The notes under the pieces are model-generated. The model was not told the DNA's origin. It was given only the letters and a program-made list of their open reading frames with translations, and made no database searches. From Nocardioides sp. HDW12B (GTDB lineage: Bacteria > Actinomycetota > Actinomycetes > Propionibacteriales > Nocardioidaceae), in NCBI RefSeq assembly GCF_011299595.1, contig NZ_CP049867.1, positions 3,782,001-3,846,000 of the forward strand: a stretch of 64,000 nt of DNA, written 5' to 3'. Of this stretch, positions 52,438-60,942 are shown piece by piece. A program made the position numbers and the translations under genes. How positions within the stretch are numbered: position 1 is the first letter of the stretch; every line of letters starts with the position of its first letter.

Positions 52438-53379
52438 TCAGACGCGCGCGCCGGTGCGGGTGGCGCCCACCCCGGCGGCGACGACCAGGCCCATGCCGAC
52501 GACGGCGAGCGGGCTCGGGACCTGCCCGAGCGCGACCAGCCCGACGAGCAGGGCGATCGCGGGCTCGAGCGCCATCAGCGTGCCGAAGGCCGCGGTGGTC
52601 AGCCGGCGCAGCGCCATCATCTCCAGCACGAACGGCACCAGCGGCAGCAGCAGCGCCGCCACCACCCCGAGCACGAGCACCTCACCGGCCGCCGAGAAGG
52701 TCGCCGGCGACACGGCGAGGGTGACGACCGTGGTGAGCAGCGCCGCCACGGTCAGCGACAGCGCGAGCGCCGAGAGGCCCTCGACGGCGTCGTTGGCCCG
52801 CTGCGTCAGCAGGATGTACCCCGCGACGCACGCGGCCGAGCCGAGGGCGAACCCGACCCCGACGAGGTCGACCGTTCCCGACCAGGGCTCGGTCAGCAGC
52901 ACGACGCCGGCGAGCGCGAGCAGCGGCAGCAGCCGGGCCGGGCCGCGGCTGCGCAGCGCGGCGACCCCGAGGGCGCCGAGGAACTCCAGCGCCGTCGCCG
53001 TCCCGAGCGGCAGACGGGCGACGGCCGCCATGAACAGCAGCGAGACGCCGGCGGTGGCGACGCCCAGGGCGATCGTCGTGCGCAGCGCACCGCGCGGGAA
53101 GTGCAGCCGCTGGGGGCGGACCATGGCCAGCAGGACCAGGGCGGCGACGCTGAGCCGCAGCCAGGCAGCGCCGACCACGCCGATGGCGTCGATCAGACCC
53201 ACGGACAGGGCGAGGCCGAGCTGCACCGAGGTCATCGCGACCAGCGCCATCGCCGCGCCCTCGCGGGCCGGGGAGCGGCGCGGGGCACCGTGGGGTGCAC
53301 GTCCGAGGGGGCGACGCGGGGCACGGAGGCGGGCAGGGCCCGGGGCAGTCACCGGGGCGGGCAGGAGCAGGTCGGTCAT
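52438..53379 (-). CDS. EamA family transporter
   Basis: 313 residues, ten hydrophobic helices in two EamA repeats (RhtA-like exporter of amino acids or metabolites). The first ~40 residues are Pro/Arg-rich. ATG 53379 has TGGAG upstream. Divergent from a LysR regulator that probably controls it. Confidence 0.88.
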   Translation of the reverse strand: MTDLLLPAPVTAPGPARLRAPRRPLGRAPHGAPRRSPAREGAAMALVAMTSVQLGLALSVGLIDAIGVVGAAWLRLSVAALVLLAMVRPQRLHFPRGALRTTIALGVATAGVSLLFMAAVARLPLGTATALEFLGALGVAALRSRGPARLLPLLALAGVVLLTEPWSGTVDLVGVGFALGSAACVAGYILLTQRANDAVEGLSALALSLTVAALLTTVVTLAVSPATFSAAGEVLVLGVVAALLLPLVPFVLEMMALRRLTTAAFGTLMALEPAIALLVGLVALGQVPSPLAVVGMGLVVAAGVGATRTGARV

Positions 53380-53408
53380 GGCTCCAGGGTCCAAGACTCA
53401 AGTGTTCG

Positions 53409-53431
53409 CGTCCACGTGACAGGAGTGGACG
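53409..53431. promoter_or_regulatory. Inverted repeat between EamA and LysR genes
   Basis: CGTCCAC (53409-53415), nine bases, GTGGACG (53425-53431); a candidate LysR site in the 82-base divergent region. Confidence 0.4.
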
Positions 53432-53461
53432 TGGTGTTCGGCAAAGGTGAACAATGGTGGC

Positions 53462-54364
53462 GTGGACGTCCGCCGGCTCGAGCTGCTCCTGGAGCTGTCG
53501 CGCCTGGGCTCGATGCGGGAGGTGGCCGACGAGCTCGGCCTCACCACCTCGACGGTCTCCCAGCAGCTGGCCGCCCTGGCGAGCGAGGTCGGCGTACCGC
53601 TGCTCGAGCCCGTCGGGCGCCGGGTCCGGCTCACCGCCGCCGGCCGCCGGCTGGCCGACCACGCGGTCACCGTGCTGGCCGCGGTGGAGGCGGCCCGGCG
53701 TGACCTCGACCCCGAGGCCGAGCCGGTGGGCACGGTGCGCGTCGCCTCTTTCGGCACCGGGGTGCGCCGCGCGCTGCAACCGCTCGTCGCCGAGCTCGCG
53801 GCGACGTACCCGCAGGTCAGGCTGCATCTCGCCGAGCACGAGCCGCTCGAGTCCTTCGACCTGCTGGCGGCCGACGACGTCGACCTCGCGCTGGTCTACG
53901 ACTACACGCTCGCCCCGGCGGCGTGGCCCGCGCGGCTCGCGGTCAGCCCGTTGTGGACGGTGCCCTACGGGCTGGCCGTCCCCGCCGCGGACGCGCCCGC
54001 GCAGGAGGTCCGCCGCACGTCGACCGAGGTCCTGGCCGACTTCGCGCAGCGTCCCTGGATCACCAACTCGCGCAACACCGCCGACGAGGAGGCGGTGCGC
54101 ACGCTGGCCTCGATGGCCGGGTTCACCCCGCGCATCGAGCACCGCATCGACAGCCTGGAGCTGGTCGCCGGGCTCATCGGTGACGGGCTGGGGGTCGGGC
54201 TGCTCCCGCTCCCCGCGCCCGGGGCGGAGCCCGCGGGTGTGCGCGTCCTCACGTTGAGCGACCCCCCGCTGACGCAGCGGGCGTACGCCGTGGTGCGGGC
54301 GGGCCGCGAGGCGTGGCCACCGCTGCGCCTGGTGCTCGAGCGGCTCGCCGCCCAGCGGTCCTAA
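53462..54364 (+). CDS. LysR family regulator
   Basis: 300 residues. Winged helix (RRLELLLELSRLGSMREVAD, TTSTVSQQLAALASEVG) and effector domain (DVDLALVYDYTLAP, SLELVAGLIGDGLGVGLLPL). GTG 53462 is preferred over the in-frame GTG at 53447 because AACAAT lies six bases before it (leaderless pattern) and it opens directly into the domain. Probably regulates the divergent EamA exporter. Confidence 0.9.
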   Translation: MDVRRLELLLELSRLGSMREVADELGLTTSTVSQQLAALASEVGVPLLEPVGRRVRLTAAGRRLADHAVTVLAAVEAARRDLDPEAEPVGTVRVASFGTGVRRALQPLVAELAATYPQVRLHLAEHEPLESFDLLAADDVDLALVYDYTLAPAAWPARLAVSPLWTVPYGLAVPAADAPAQEVRRTSTEVLADFAQRPWITNSRNTADEEAVRTLASMAGFTPRIEHRIDSLELVAGLIGDGLGVGLLPLPAPGAEPAGVRVLTLSDPPLTQRAYAVVRAGREAWPPLRLVLERLAAQRS

Positions 54365-54406
54365 GCCTCGGCCGGTCGGTTCGACCGGGCGGGTCACCAT
54401 GGGGAG

Positions 54407-55684
54407 ATGAGCGCCTCGGAACCCGCCCGTCCCGGCCCCGCCACGCCCGCCCTCGACCCGGAGGGGTCGACCGCGGTGCCCGAGCACCGTCACCCGCCCG
54501 GTGGGGGAGTCGCCCGCCTGGCGCAGTGGTCGTGGCAGGTGGTCGGGATCGCGCTCGCCGCCGTGGTGCTGGTGGTGGTCGCCGACGCCGCCCGCCCGGT
54601 GCTCGTGCCGGTGCTCGTGGGGCTGCTGCTGACGGCCCTGCTCAGCCCGGTCGCCGCCCTGCTGCGGCGTGCGATGCCCGCCTACGCCGCCAGTGCCCTG
54701 ACGATGCTCGCCTTCCTGGCCCTCGTCGTCGGCGCGAGCTGGGCCAGCGGCGCCCAGCTCGGGGACGGCGTACGGCGCCTGGTCGCCTCGCTGCCCGACA
54801 TCCTCGGCGAGGTCCAGACCCGGGTCGACGACGGCGTCCTGGGCGTGACCGGCGACCAGGTCGACCAGGCCGTCGAGCAGCTCCAGCAGTGGCTCACCGG
54901 CAACGGCGGCCAGGTCGCCGACCAGGTGCTGTCGCTCGGCACGTCCGCGGCCTCGCTGCTGACCGCGATGCTGCTCGCCCTGGTCACGACGTTCTTCTTC
55001 CTCGCCGACGGCGGCCGGATCTGGCGCTGGACGGCCGGGCTGCTGCCGCGCGACCAGCGGGAGCGGACCGACCGGGCCGCCGCGCAGGCGTGGACCGCGC
55101 TCCAGGCCTACATCCGGACCCAGGCCGTGGTGGCGGCCGTCGACGCGATCGGCATCGGGGTCGGGGCCTGGCTGCTCGGACTGCCCTACGTCGAGGCGAT
55201 CGTGCTCATCGTCTTCCTCACCGCGTTCGTGCCGATCGTGGGCGCGGTGTTCTCCGGCGGTCTGGCCGTGCTCATCGCGCTGGGCTCGCAGGGCGTGACC
55301 GAGGCGCTGATCATGCTGGCGGTCGTGCTCGTCGTGCAGCAGGTGGAGAGCCACGTGCTCCAGCCGGTCCTCATGGGTAAGGCGGTGAACCTGCATCCCT
55401 GGGCGGTGATCGTCGGGGTCGCGCTCGGCTCGTTCCTGCTGGGCATCACGGGAGCGGTGCTGGCCGTCCCCGCGATGGCGATCGTCAACACCGTCGCCCG
55501 GTCGTGGCGGACGCCGCTGCCGAGCGAGGCCGAACCCCACCGTGAGGCGTCGGGCGACGGCACAGACGTCGACCCCGGCAGCGGCCCCGACGACGACGAC
55601 CGTACGGGCGCCGGCACGGGCGTCGGCGGTCCCGCGGCCGCCGGGGAGGTCAGGCGCGAGCCGCCCGGTCGCGACGAGCGGTGA
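54407..55684 (+). CDS. AI-2E family transporter (PerM/TqsA-like)
   Basis: 425 residues. About eight hydrophobic segments with a central cytoplasmic helix region (LPDILGEVQTRVDDGVLG) and the family piece VESHVLQPVLMGKAVNLHPWAV. Despite the family name, members include various exporters and antiporters. Acidic/Gly-rich C-terminal tail. The 3' end overlaps the convergent TspO-like gene by 35 bases. Confidence 0.88.
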   Translation: MSASEPARPGPATPALDPEGSTAVPEHRHPPGGGVARLAQWSWQVVGIALAAVVLVVVADAARPVLVPVLVGLLLTALLSPVAALLRRAMPAYAASALTMLAFLALVVGASWASGAQLGDGVRRLVASLPDILGEVQTRVDDGVLGVTGDQVDQAVEQLQQWLTGNGGQVADQVLSLGTSAASLLTAMLLALVTTFFFLADGGRIWRWTAGLLPRDQRERTDRAAAQAWTALQAYIRTQAVVAAVDAIGIGVGAWLLGLPYVEAIVLIVFLTAFVPIVGAVFSGGLAVLIALGSQGVTEALIMLAVVLVVQQVESHVLQPVLMGKAVNLHPWAVIVGVALGSFLLGITGAVLAVPAMAIVNTVARSWRTPLPSEAEPHREASGDGTDVDPGSGPDDDDRTGAGTGVGGPAAAGEVRREPPGRDER

Positions 55685-56486
55685 GAGGGATCGCGAGCAC
55701 GGCGACCGCCGCGACGGCGGCGCCGATCCCGACCAGCAGCGACTCGGGGGTGTCGGTCAGCCGCCCGACGGTGACCCACACGAGCCCCCAGGCGGTGGCG
55801 CCGACCACGGTCCAGCGCGGACCGACGAGCCGCGCCACGAAGAGGTGCAGCGCCACGACGGCGACCAGCCCGGCCAGCGCCGCGGCCACCACCACGGGCT
55901 CGGGCGCGGTCAGCGACGAGGCGGCCAGAACGGCCGCGACGTTGGCGAAGCTCGCGACGGCGACCCAGCCCAGGTAGAGCCCGAACGTCGCGTCCCGCAC
56001 CACCCGGTCGACGGCGCCGTGGGCGGGGAGCCGGTCCAGGCGGCGTACGACGGCGACGAGCACGGCCAGCAGCGCCACGATGACGAGCACGCTGAGCTCG
56101 ATCCAGCCCTGCTGGGTGACCAGCAGCCACCCGGCGTTCAGGACCATCGAGGCGGCGACGAGCCAGCCGATCGAGCGGTCCCGGGCGCTGGTCGCCTGGC
56201 CCGGCAGCCACTGCAGCACCGTGTAGGCGGCGAGCCCGACGTAGATCACCGACCAGATCGAGAACGCCGTGCCGGCCGGCGCCAGCAGCGTCGCGTCGGC
56301 CGACAGCGCCCCGCCCGAGGAGCTCTCGACCGGGGTGCCGAGGACGCCCACCCCGACGAGCGTGCCGAGCACGCAGAAGATCTCGGCGGCGGTCACCGTC
56401 ACCTGACGGGCCCGGTCCGCCGGGGACGGCCGCGCGTCGGTCCGGCCGGCACCGGCCGGCGGTGTGCGAGGAGGCGTGACCGTCAT
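55650..56486 (-). CDS. TspO/MBR-like membrane protein
   Basis: 278 residues, about eight hydrophobic helices. The second half begins with the TspO-like signature PAGTAFSIWSVIYVGLAAY, and W residues recur in helices. Longer than canonical TspO (~160), as in the larger actinobacterial tryptophan-rich sensory protein relatives. A porphyrin or tetrapyrrole ligand is possible. ATG 56486 has weak upstream signals. Confidence 0.75.
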   Translation of the reverse strand: MTVTPPRTPPAGAGRTDARPSPADRARQVTVTAAEIFCVLGTLVGVGVLGTPVESSSGGALSADATLLAPAGTAFSIWSVIYVGLAAYTVLQWLPGQATSARDRSIGWLVAASMVLNAGWLLVTQQGWIELSVLVIVALLAVLVAVVRRLDRLPAHGAVDRVVRDATFGLYLGWVAVASFANVAAVLAASSLTAPEPVVVAAALAGLVAVVALHLFVARLVGPRWTVVGATAWGLVWVTVGRLTDTPESLLVGIGAAVAAVAVLAIPLTARRDRAARA

Positions 56487-56590
56487 GCGCCCACCGTCCC
56501 CCCGTGTCCCTCGCGTCACACCCCCGGGTGTGGTGCCCCGACCGTCGCGGCCCGGCGGGTCGAGGCCGGGCCGGCTGGCAGGATGGCGGC

Positions 56591-56953
56591 GTGATCGATG
56601 CGCTGGAGACCGGGGTCTACCTCGGCTGCCTCGTCCTGCTCCTGGCGACCGTCCTCCACGTCGTCCGCGGCTGGCGTCCGACCGACTGGCTGGTCGGCGG
56701 CCTGGTCGTGCTCGAGCTGGCGCTGCTGGTGCAGCTCGTCGCCGGCATCGTGCTGCTCGCCGGTGACGGCAGCGCCGAGGGGGGCGCCGTCACCTTCGTG
56801 GGCTACCTCATCGGCTCGCTGCTCGTGCTGCCGGCCGGCCTGGCCTGGGCGCTGGGCGAGCCGTCGCGCGCCGGCACGGCGGTGCTGCTCATCGCGCTGG
56901 CCGTCGTCGCCTTCCTCGAGCTGCGGCTCGACCAGATCTGGTCCGGCGTGTGA
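56591..56953 (+). CDS. Small integral membrane protein
   Basis: 120 residues with four hydrophobic helices and few charged residues; unrecognised. GTG 56591 is six bases after CAGGAT (leaderless). Stop overlaps the next gene by four bases. Confidence 0.8.
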   Translation: MIDALETGVYLGCLVLLLATVLHVVRGWRPTDWLVGGLVVLELALLVQLVAGIVLLAGDGSAEGGAVTFVGYLIGSLLVLPAGLAWALGEPSRAGTAVLLIALAVVAFLELRLDQIWSGV

Positions 56954-57357
56954 GCGGGCGGACCGGGTCCGGCTTCGGCCGGCTGCTCGTCGCGGTGTAC
57001 GCCGTGTTCGCGCTGTCGGCGACCGGCCGCTCGACGGTGCAGCTTCTGACCAAGGCCGGCGAGGCCCCGGTGGCCTACGCCCTGTCGGCGTTCGCCGCGC
57101 TGGTGTACGTCGCCGCGACGGTCGGCCTCGCCCGCGACGGGGAGCGGGCGACCCGCGTGGCGTGGGTGGCGTGCATCGTCGAGGCGGTCGGCGTGATCAC
57201 CGTCGGGACCGTGAGCGACCTGCGCCCGGAGTGGTTCGACGACGCAACCGTGTGGTCCGACTTCGGGGTCGGCTACGGCTACCTCCCGCTCGTGCTGCCG
57301 TTCGTCGGGCTGTTCTGGTTGGCCCGGTCCTCGCGCTCCTCCGTCGCGGGCGCCTGA
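56950..57357 (+). CDS. Small integral membrane protein
   Basis: 135 residues, four hydrophobic helices, with TVGTVSDLRPEWFDDATVWS before the last one. Unrecognised, but co-translated with the preceding membrane protein through a GTGA overlap; the two may form one complex. Confidence 0.82.
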   Translation: MSGRTGSGFGRLLVAVYAVFALSATGRSTVQLLTKAGEAPVAYALSAFAALVYVAATVGLARDGERATRVAWVACIVEAVGVITVGTVSDLRPEWFDDATVWSDFGVGYGYLPLVLPFVGLFWLARSSRSSVAGA

Positions 57358-57364
57358 TCGGCCG

Positions 57365-57370
57365 TACGCT
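57365..57370 (+). promoter_or_regulatory. Leaderless -10 box for the ABM gene
   Basis: TACGCT, six bases before ATG 57377. Confidence 0.6.
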
Positions 57371-57376
57371 CCGACG

Positions 57377-57682
57377 ATGGACTCCTCCCCGAGCGGTCAG
57401 CGCGTCGTCGCGACCATCGTCGCCCTGCCCGACTCCCACGACGTCGTGCGCGACGCCCTCACCGAGCTGGTCGCCGCCACCCGCGGGGAGGAGGGCTGCG
57501 TCAGCTACGAGCTCTTCGAGTCCGCCGCCGTGGCCGGCACCTTCATCACCGTCGAGACCTGGCGCTCGGCCGAGGACCTCGCGACGCACATGACGACGCC
57601 GCACATCGCCGCGGCCCTGGCCACCACCGAGGGCCACCTGGCGCTCCCGCCGGGCATCCACCCGCTGCTGCCCGTCGCCTGA
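57377..57682 (+). CDS. Antibiotic biosynthesis monooxygenase (ABM) domain protein
   Basis: 101-residue dimeric ferredoxin-like ABM fold (ALTELVAATRGEEGCVSYEL, FITVETWRSAEDLATHM). Such proteins oxidise quinols or phenolic compounds, or simply detoxify; substrate unknown. Confidence 0.85.
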   Translation: MDSSPSGQRVVATIVALPDSHDVVRDALTELVAATRGEEGCVSYELFESAAVAGTFITVETWRSAEDLATHMTTPHIAAALATTEGHLALPPGIHPLLPVA

Positions 57683-57707
57683 GCCGGCGGGTCCCACCGG
57701 CCCGGCG

Positions 57708-58202
57708 TCAGACGGGCTCGACCTGGTCGCCGACCCGGACGGTGCCGCTCTCGAGCACCCGGAACACCGAACCGCCGCGGTGGCGCAGCGCGTGCTGCGC
57801 CCCGACGCCGATCGTGTCGTCGAGCAGCTTGCAGGGCGCGGCCACCCGCACCACCTCGAGCAGGGCCTCCCCGACGCGCAGCCGGGTGCCGGGGGTCGTC
57901 GGGATCTCGCCCTCGGTCAGCGTGACGTTGCGCCGGGTGAGGTGGGCGGGCACCTCCGCGCCGTACCGCTCGGCCGCGTCGGCCAGCGACGTCAGGCTCT
58001 GCACGCTGACGTGGCGGTGCTTGGCGCCGTGGTAGCGGTCACCGACCAGGCCGCGCCCCGCCTCGGCGTACACCTCGTCGACGGCGCGCATCGGCAGCCG
58101 GCGGCCCTTCGCGACGTGGATCGACGCGACGCGCGGGAGGTCGGGCGACCACCCGTCCAGGTCGAGCGTCGGCTGGTCGCCGACCCCCACCGGCGGAGTC
58201 AC
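57708..58202 (-). CDS. MOSC domain protein
   Basis: 164 residues of the MOSC fold (molybdenum cofactor sulfurase C-terminal): GLVGDRYHGAKHRHVSVQSL, TRRNVTLTEGEIPTTPGTRL, and the conserved cysteine in VAAPCKLLDD. Usually handles sulfur or molybdopterin. GTG 58202 overlaps the stop of the F420-type reductase pseudogene by four bases. Confidence 0.9.
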   Translation of the reverse strand: MTPPVGVGDQPTLDLDGWSPDLPRVASIHVAKGRRLPMRAVDEVYAEAGRGLVGDRYHGAKHRHVSVQSLTSLADAAERYGAEVPAHLTRRNVTLTEGEIPTTPGTRLRVGEALLEVVRVAAPCKLLDDTIGVGAQHALRHRGGSVFRVLESGTVRVGDQVEPV

Positions 58203-58886
58203 TGGTCGCGGTAGCGCTGGGCGCGCTGCGCCGCCTCGGACAGCTCCTCGGCGGTGACCTGGCGGCCGCCGGCGCTCCAGTCGGCCGGGTCCGCGGCGTA
58301 CGGCGTGCCGTAGGCGGACGTGTCGCGCTGCGTGCGCCACCCCTCGGCGAGGGGGCCGAGGTCGAGGGTGTCGAACCCGATCTCGTCGAGTAGGCGAGAC
58401 ACCGTCTGCTTGGCCGTCGGGTCGTCACCGGCGATGGCCAGGGCGCTGCGGTCGGGCGCGCCGCTCGGGCGTCCGAGCGAGCCGAGGTGGCCGACGTAGA
58501 TGTTGTTGAAGACCTTGACCACGGCCGACTCCGGCAGGTGGGCGGCGAGCAGCTCCGAGGTGGTCGTCGACTCGTCCTCCAGCTCGGCGATCTCGCCGTC
58601 GCGCTGGGGGTAGTAGTTCATGGTGTCGAGGACGAGCGTGCCGCGCAACGGGGCCTGCGGCACGTCGCGGTACGCCTTGAGCGGGATGGTCACGACCACC
58701 ACGTCACCGGCCTTCGCCGCCTCCTCCGCCGTGGCGGGCGCCCGGGCCGAGCTCGGCGACGAGCCCGTCGAGGGTCTCGGGCCCCCGGCTGTTGCTCATC
58801 ACCACCTCGTGGCCGGCCGCGAGGGCCAGCCGTGCGACGGTGCTGCCGATGTTGCCGCTTCCGATGAAGCCCCAGGTCGTGGTCAT
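58199..58886 (-). pseudogene. Frameshifted NADPH-dependent F420 reductase-like protein
   Basis: The N-terminal Rossmann motif TWGFIGSGNIGSTVARLALA starts at ATG 58886. The frame is lost at ~58729-58740: the first frame reads GPGARHGGGGGEGR then stop, whereas the other frame continues TAEEAAKAGDVVVVTIPLKA and runs to 58199 with LVLDTMNYYP and KVFNNIYVGHLGSLGRP, the normal order of this family. Removing one base restores it. A sequencing error in GC-rich sequence is a real alternative. Followed by the MOSC gene (GTGA overlap). Confidence 0.75.
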
Positions 58887-58899
58887 GGTGGCCTCAACA

Positions 58900-58935
58900 G
58901 CGCGCCGCACGCCGTTGTTCCGGCGTACGGCGCGC
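58900..58935. terminator. Terminator after the second ABM gene
   Basis: GCGCGCCGCACGCC (58900-58913) pairs with GGCGTACGGCGCGC (58922-58935), one mismatch, loop of eight bases. Confidence 0.75.
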
Positions 58936-58942
58936 GTGCGGG

Positions 58943-59263
58943 TCAGGAGATCTGGAACTCGCCGAGCTCGTCCCAGTGGTCGCCGGGGATCTGCATGTTG
59001 CGGACCTGCGGGGTCTCGACGACGTACTGCGGGAGGTCGGCCTGCGCCTGCTTGAAGTGGTCGGAGGTCACGTGGGCCTCGGCGGCGTCGTCCTTGAAGG
59101 CCTCGATCAGCGTGTACTGGTGCGGGTCCTCGACGTTGCGCGACCACTCGAAGAAGAGGTTGCCCTCCTCGGCGCGCGTCGCCTCGGTGAAGTCACGGGC
59201 GAGCTCGGGCCACTGGTCGGCGTACTCGGGCTTGATCTTCCACTTGACGCAGATGAAGATCAT
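58943..59263 (-). CDS. Putative quinol monooxygenase (ABM family)
   Basis: 106 residues of the ABM fold (FICVKWKIKPEYADQWPELA, NLFFEWSRNVEDPHQYTLIE). AGGAGG lies six bases before ATG 59263. Divergent from an IclR regulator, which probably controls it. Stands alone, ending in a strong hairpin. Confidence 0.85.
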   Translation of the reverse strand: MIFICVKWKIKPEYADQWPELARDFTEATRAEEGNLFFEWSRNVEDPHQYTLIEAFKDDAAEAHVTSDHFKQAQADLPQYVVETPQVRNMQIPGDHWDELGEFQIS

Positions 59264-59366
59264 CGGCTTCCTCCTCGGGTCCGGGGTCACGGTGTACGCC
59301 GCGAGCCTGCCACCGATGCGACGTGGTGGACCACCGGACCTGTCACGGACTGAGAAAGCCGGAACC

Positions 59367-59392
59367 TGTTGTGCGCAACCGGTCTCGTGGCA
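59367..59392. promoter_or_regulatory. Candidate IclR operator
   Basis: Imperfect palindrome centred on GTTG-TGCG-CAAC, in CCTGTTGTGCGCAACCGG, between the ABM gene and the IclR gene. Assignment is inference. Confidence 0.3.
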
Positions 59393-59402
59393 GGCTGTGA
59401 CC

Positions 59403-60206
59403 ATGAGCACGGCCTCCGACCTCGCGCCCGACGGGGCCCCCTCCCGGCCCGGGTCGGTCCACCGCACGCTGGACATCCTCGAGGTGGTCGCCGCGCAGGG
59501 CGGCGCGTCGGCCAAGGAGATCGCCGAGGCGACCGGGCTGCCGCTGCCGACGGTCTACCGGCTCGCGCGCGAGCTGCTCGACAGCGACTACCTCGTGCAC
59601 ATCCGCGAGGAGAAGCGCTTCGAGCTCGGCTACAAGCTGCACGCGCTCGGGGTCTCGCTGCACCAGCAGATCGGGGTGCCGCGCCAGGTCCGCGCCGAGG
59701 TCCACGCGCTGCACGAGAAGATGCAGGTGGCGGCCTACTTCGCGGTCCACCGCGGCTCGCAGATCGTGGTCGTGCACACCTCCGACTCGCCGGCCGCGCC
59801 GCGGCTGCGGCCCATCGACTTCGGCTTCCACGAAGCCCCGCACGCCCACGCGCTCGGCAAGATCCTGCTGGCCAACATGGAGCCCGAGCAGGTCGAGCGG
59901 CACCTCGACCCCGAGCCGATGCCCCGCTTCGGGCCCGGCACCATCACCCGCCACGCCGAGCTCCACCAACAGCTCGCGACGGTCGCCGACCGGGGCGTGG
60001 CGTGGGAGTTCGGCGAGTTCCAGCCCGGGGCGACGTGCGCCGCGGCCGCCGTACGCGCCGGGAACGGCTCGCTCGTCGGCTCGGTGGCGGTCTCGGCCCC
60101 CGATGCCCGGCTCGCCACCGACGCCGAGCGCGCCGTGGTCGAGGCCGCCCTGCGCGCCACCGCCTCGAGGGTCAGCCGCTTCTTCCGCTCCGGCCACACC
60201 TCCTGA
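59403..60206 (+). CDS. IclR family regulator
   Basis: 267 residues. Winged helix (SVHRTLDILEVVAAQGGASA, LPTVYRLARELLDSDYLV) and IclR effector domain (APHAHALGKILLANMEPEQ, DRGVAWEFGEFQPGATCAAA). ATG 59403 is six bases after CAGGCT (leaderless). Lies between the ABM gene and the GMC operon; could regulate either. Confidence 0.93.
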   Translation: MSTASDLAPDGAPSRPGSVHRTLDILEVVAAQGGASAKEIAEATGLPLPTVYRLARELLDSDYLVHIREEKRFELGYKLHALGVSLHQQIGVPRQVRAEVHALHEKMQVAAYFAVHRGSQIVVVHTSDSPAAPRLRPIDFGFHEAPHAHALGKILLANMEPEQVERHLDPEPMPRFGPGTITRHAELHQQLATVADRGVAWEFGEFQPGATCAAAAVRAGNGSLVGSVAVSAPDARLATDAERAVVEAALRATASRVSRFFRSGHTS

Positions 60207-60233
60207 CCCCACCCGGGGCGGCCCTTTTCGGTC

Positions 60234-60290
60234 ACAAGTTCGCTCATGTGACGCGTGAGCACCTCTCGAGCCACATGAACGAACTTGTGC
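60234..60290. repeat. Palindromic intergenic element (D)
   Basis: CACAAGTTCGCTCATGTG (60234-60251) and its complement with one mismatch (60273-60290), around a 21-base spacer. Located after the IclR stop, with a different sequence family from elements A-C. Confidence 0.65.
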
Positions 60291-60416
60291 GTGGTTCTGC
60301 CGGGTTGCCCGGGGGGGTGCGGGGTGGGTTCTCGGGGGGCGATAACGCAGGTTCAGGTACGGCGAGCGGCGGCCTAACGTGACGGCCATCACGTACCGAA
60401 GGCCCCAGGAGGACCC

Positions 60417-60920
60417 ATGGCCGACGCCGTCACCGCCGCACCTCTCGACCAGACCGCCCGCACCAACCTCGTCCGGCTGCTGCGCGCGGCCTACCCGCAC
60501 GCCCGCTTCCCCGACGGGCCCTACGAGCGGACGGCCGACGAGATCATCAAGCAGGCCGACGCGACGATCTGGCACCGCATGGTCCTCGGCCAGGGCCTCG
60601 CCACCCTCGACGCGGCCGCGGCCGGCCACGGCGCGGACACCTTCGCCGCGCTCGACGACGCGACGGCGTACGCGCTGCTGAAGGAGATCGAGGGCGCCGA
60701 GTTCTTCGCCTTCGTCCGCGGCGTCACCGTCGTGACCCTCTACAACGACCACGAGGTGTGGGACCTGCTCGGCTACGAGGGCGAGTCGTTCTCCCAGGGC
60801 GGCTACGTCGACCGCGGCTTCGACGACCTCGACTGGCTCCCCAGCCCGCGCATCGAGGAGTACGACGGCCCCGACCGGCTGGTCGAGGTGGCCCCCGACG
60901 ACGAGCCCGCCCAGCGCTGA
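60417..60920 (+). CDS. Small subunit of GMC dehydrogenase (gluconate 2-dehydrogenase subunit 3-like)
   Basis: 167 residues, mainly helical (LVRLLRAAYPHARFPDGPYE, LLKEIEGAEFFAFVRG, YNDHEVWDLLGYEGESFSQG). The position before a GMC flavoenzyme and the size fit the gamma-type subunit of membrane-associated sugar dehydrogenases, but no Tat signal is seen. AGGAGG precedes ATG 60417. Confidence 0.75.
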   Translation: MADAVTAAPLDQTARTNLVRLLRAAYPHARFPDGPYERTADEIIKQADATIWHRMVLGQGLATLDAAAAGHGADTFAALDDATAYALLKEIEGAEFFAFVRGVTVVTLYNDHEVWDLLGYEGESFSQGGYVDRGFDDLDWLPSPRIEEYDGPDRLVEVAPDDEPAQR

Positions 60921-60942
60921 GCCGGACCGAAGGAGACACGAC

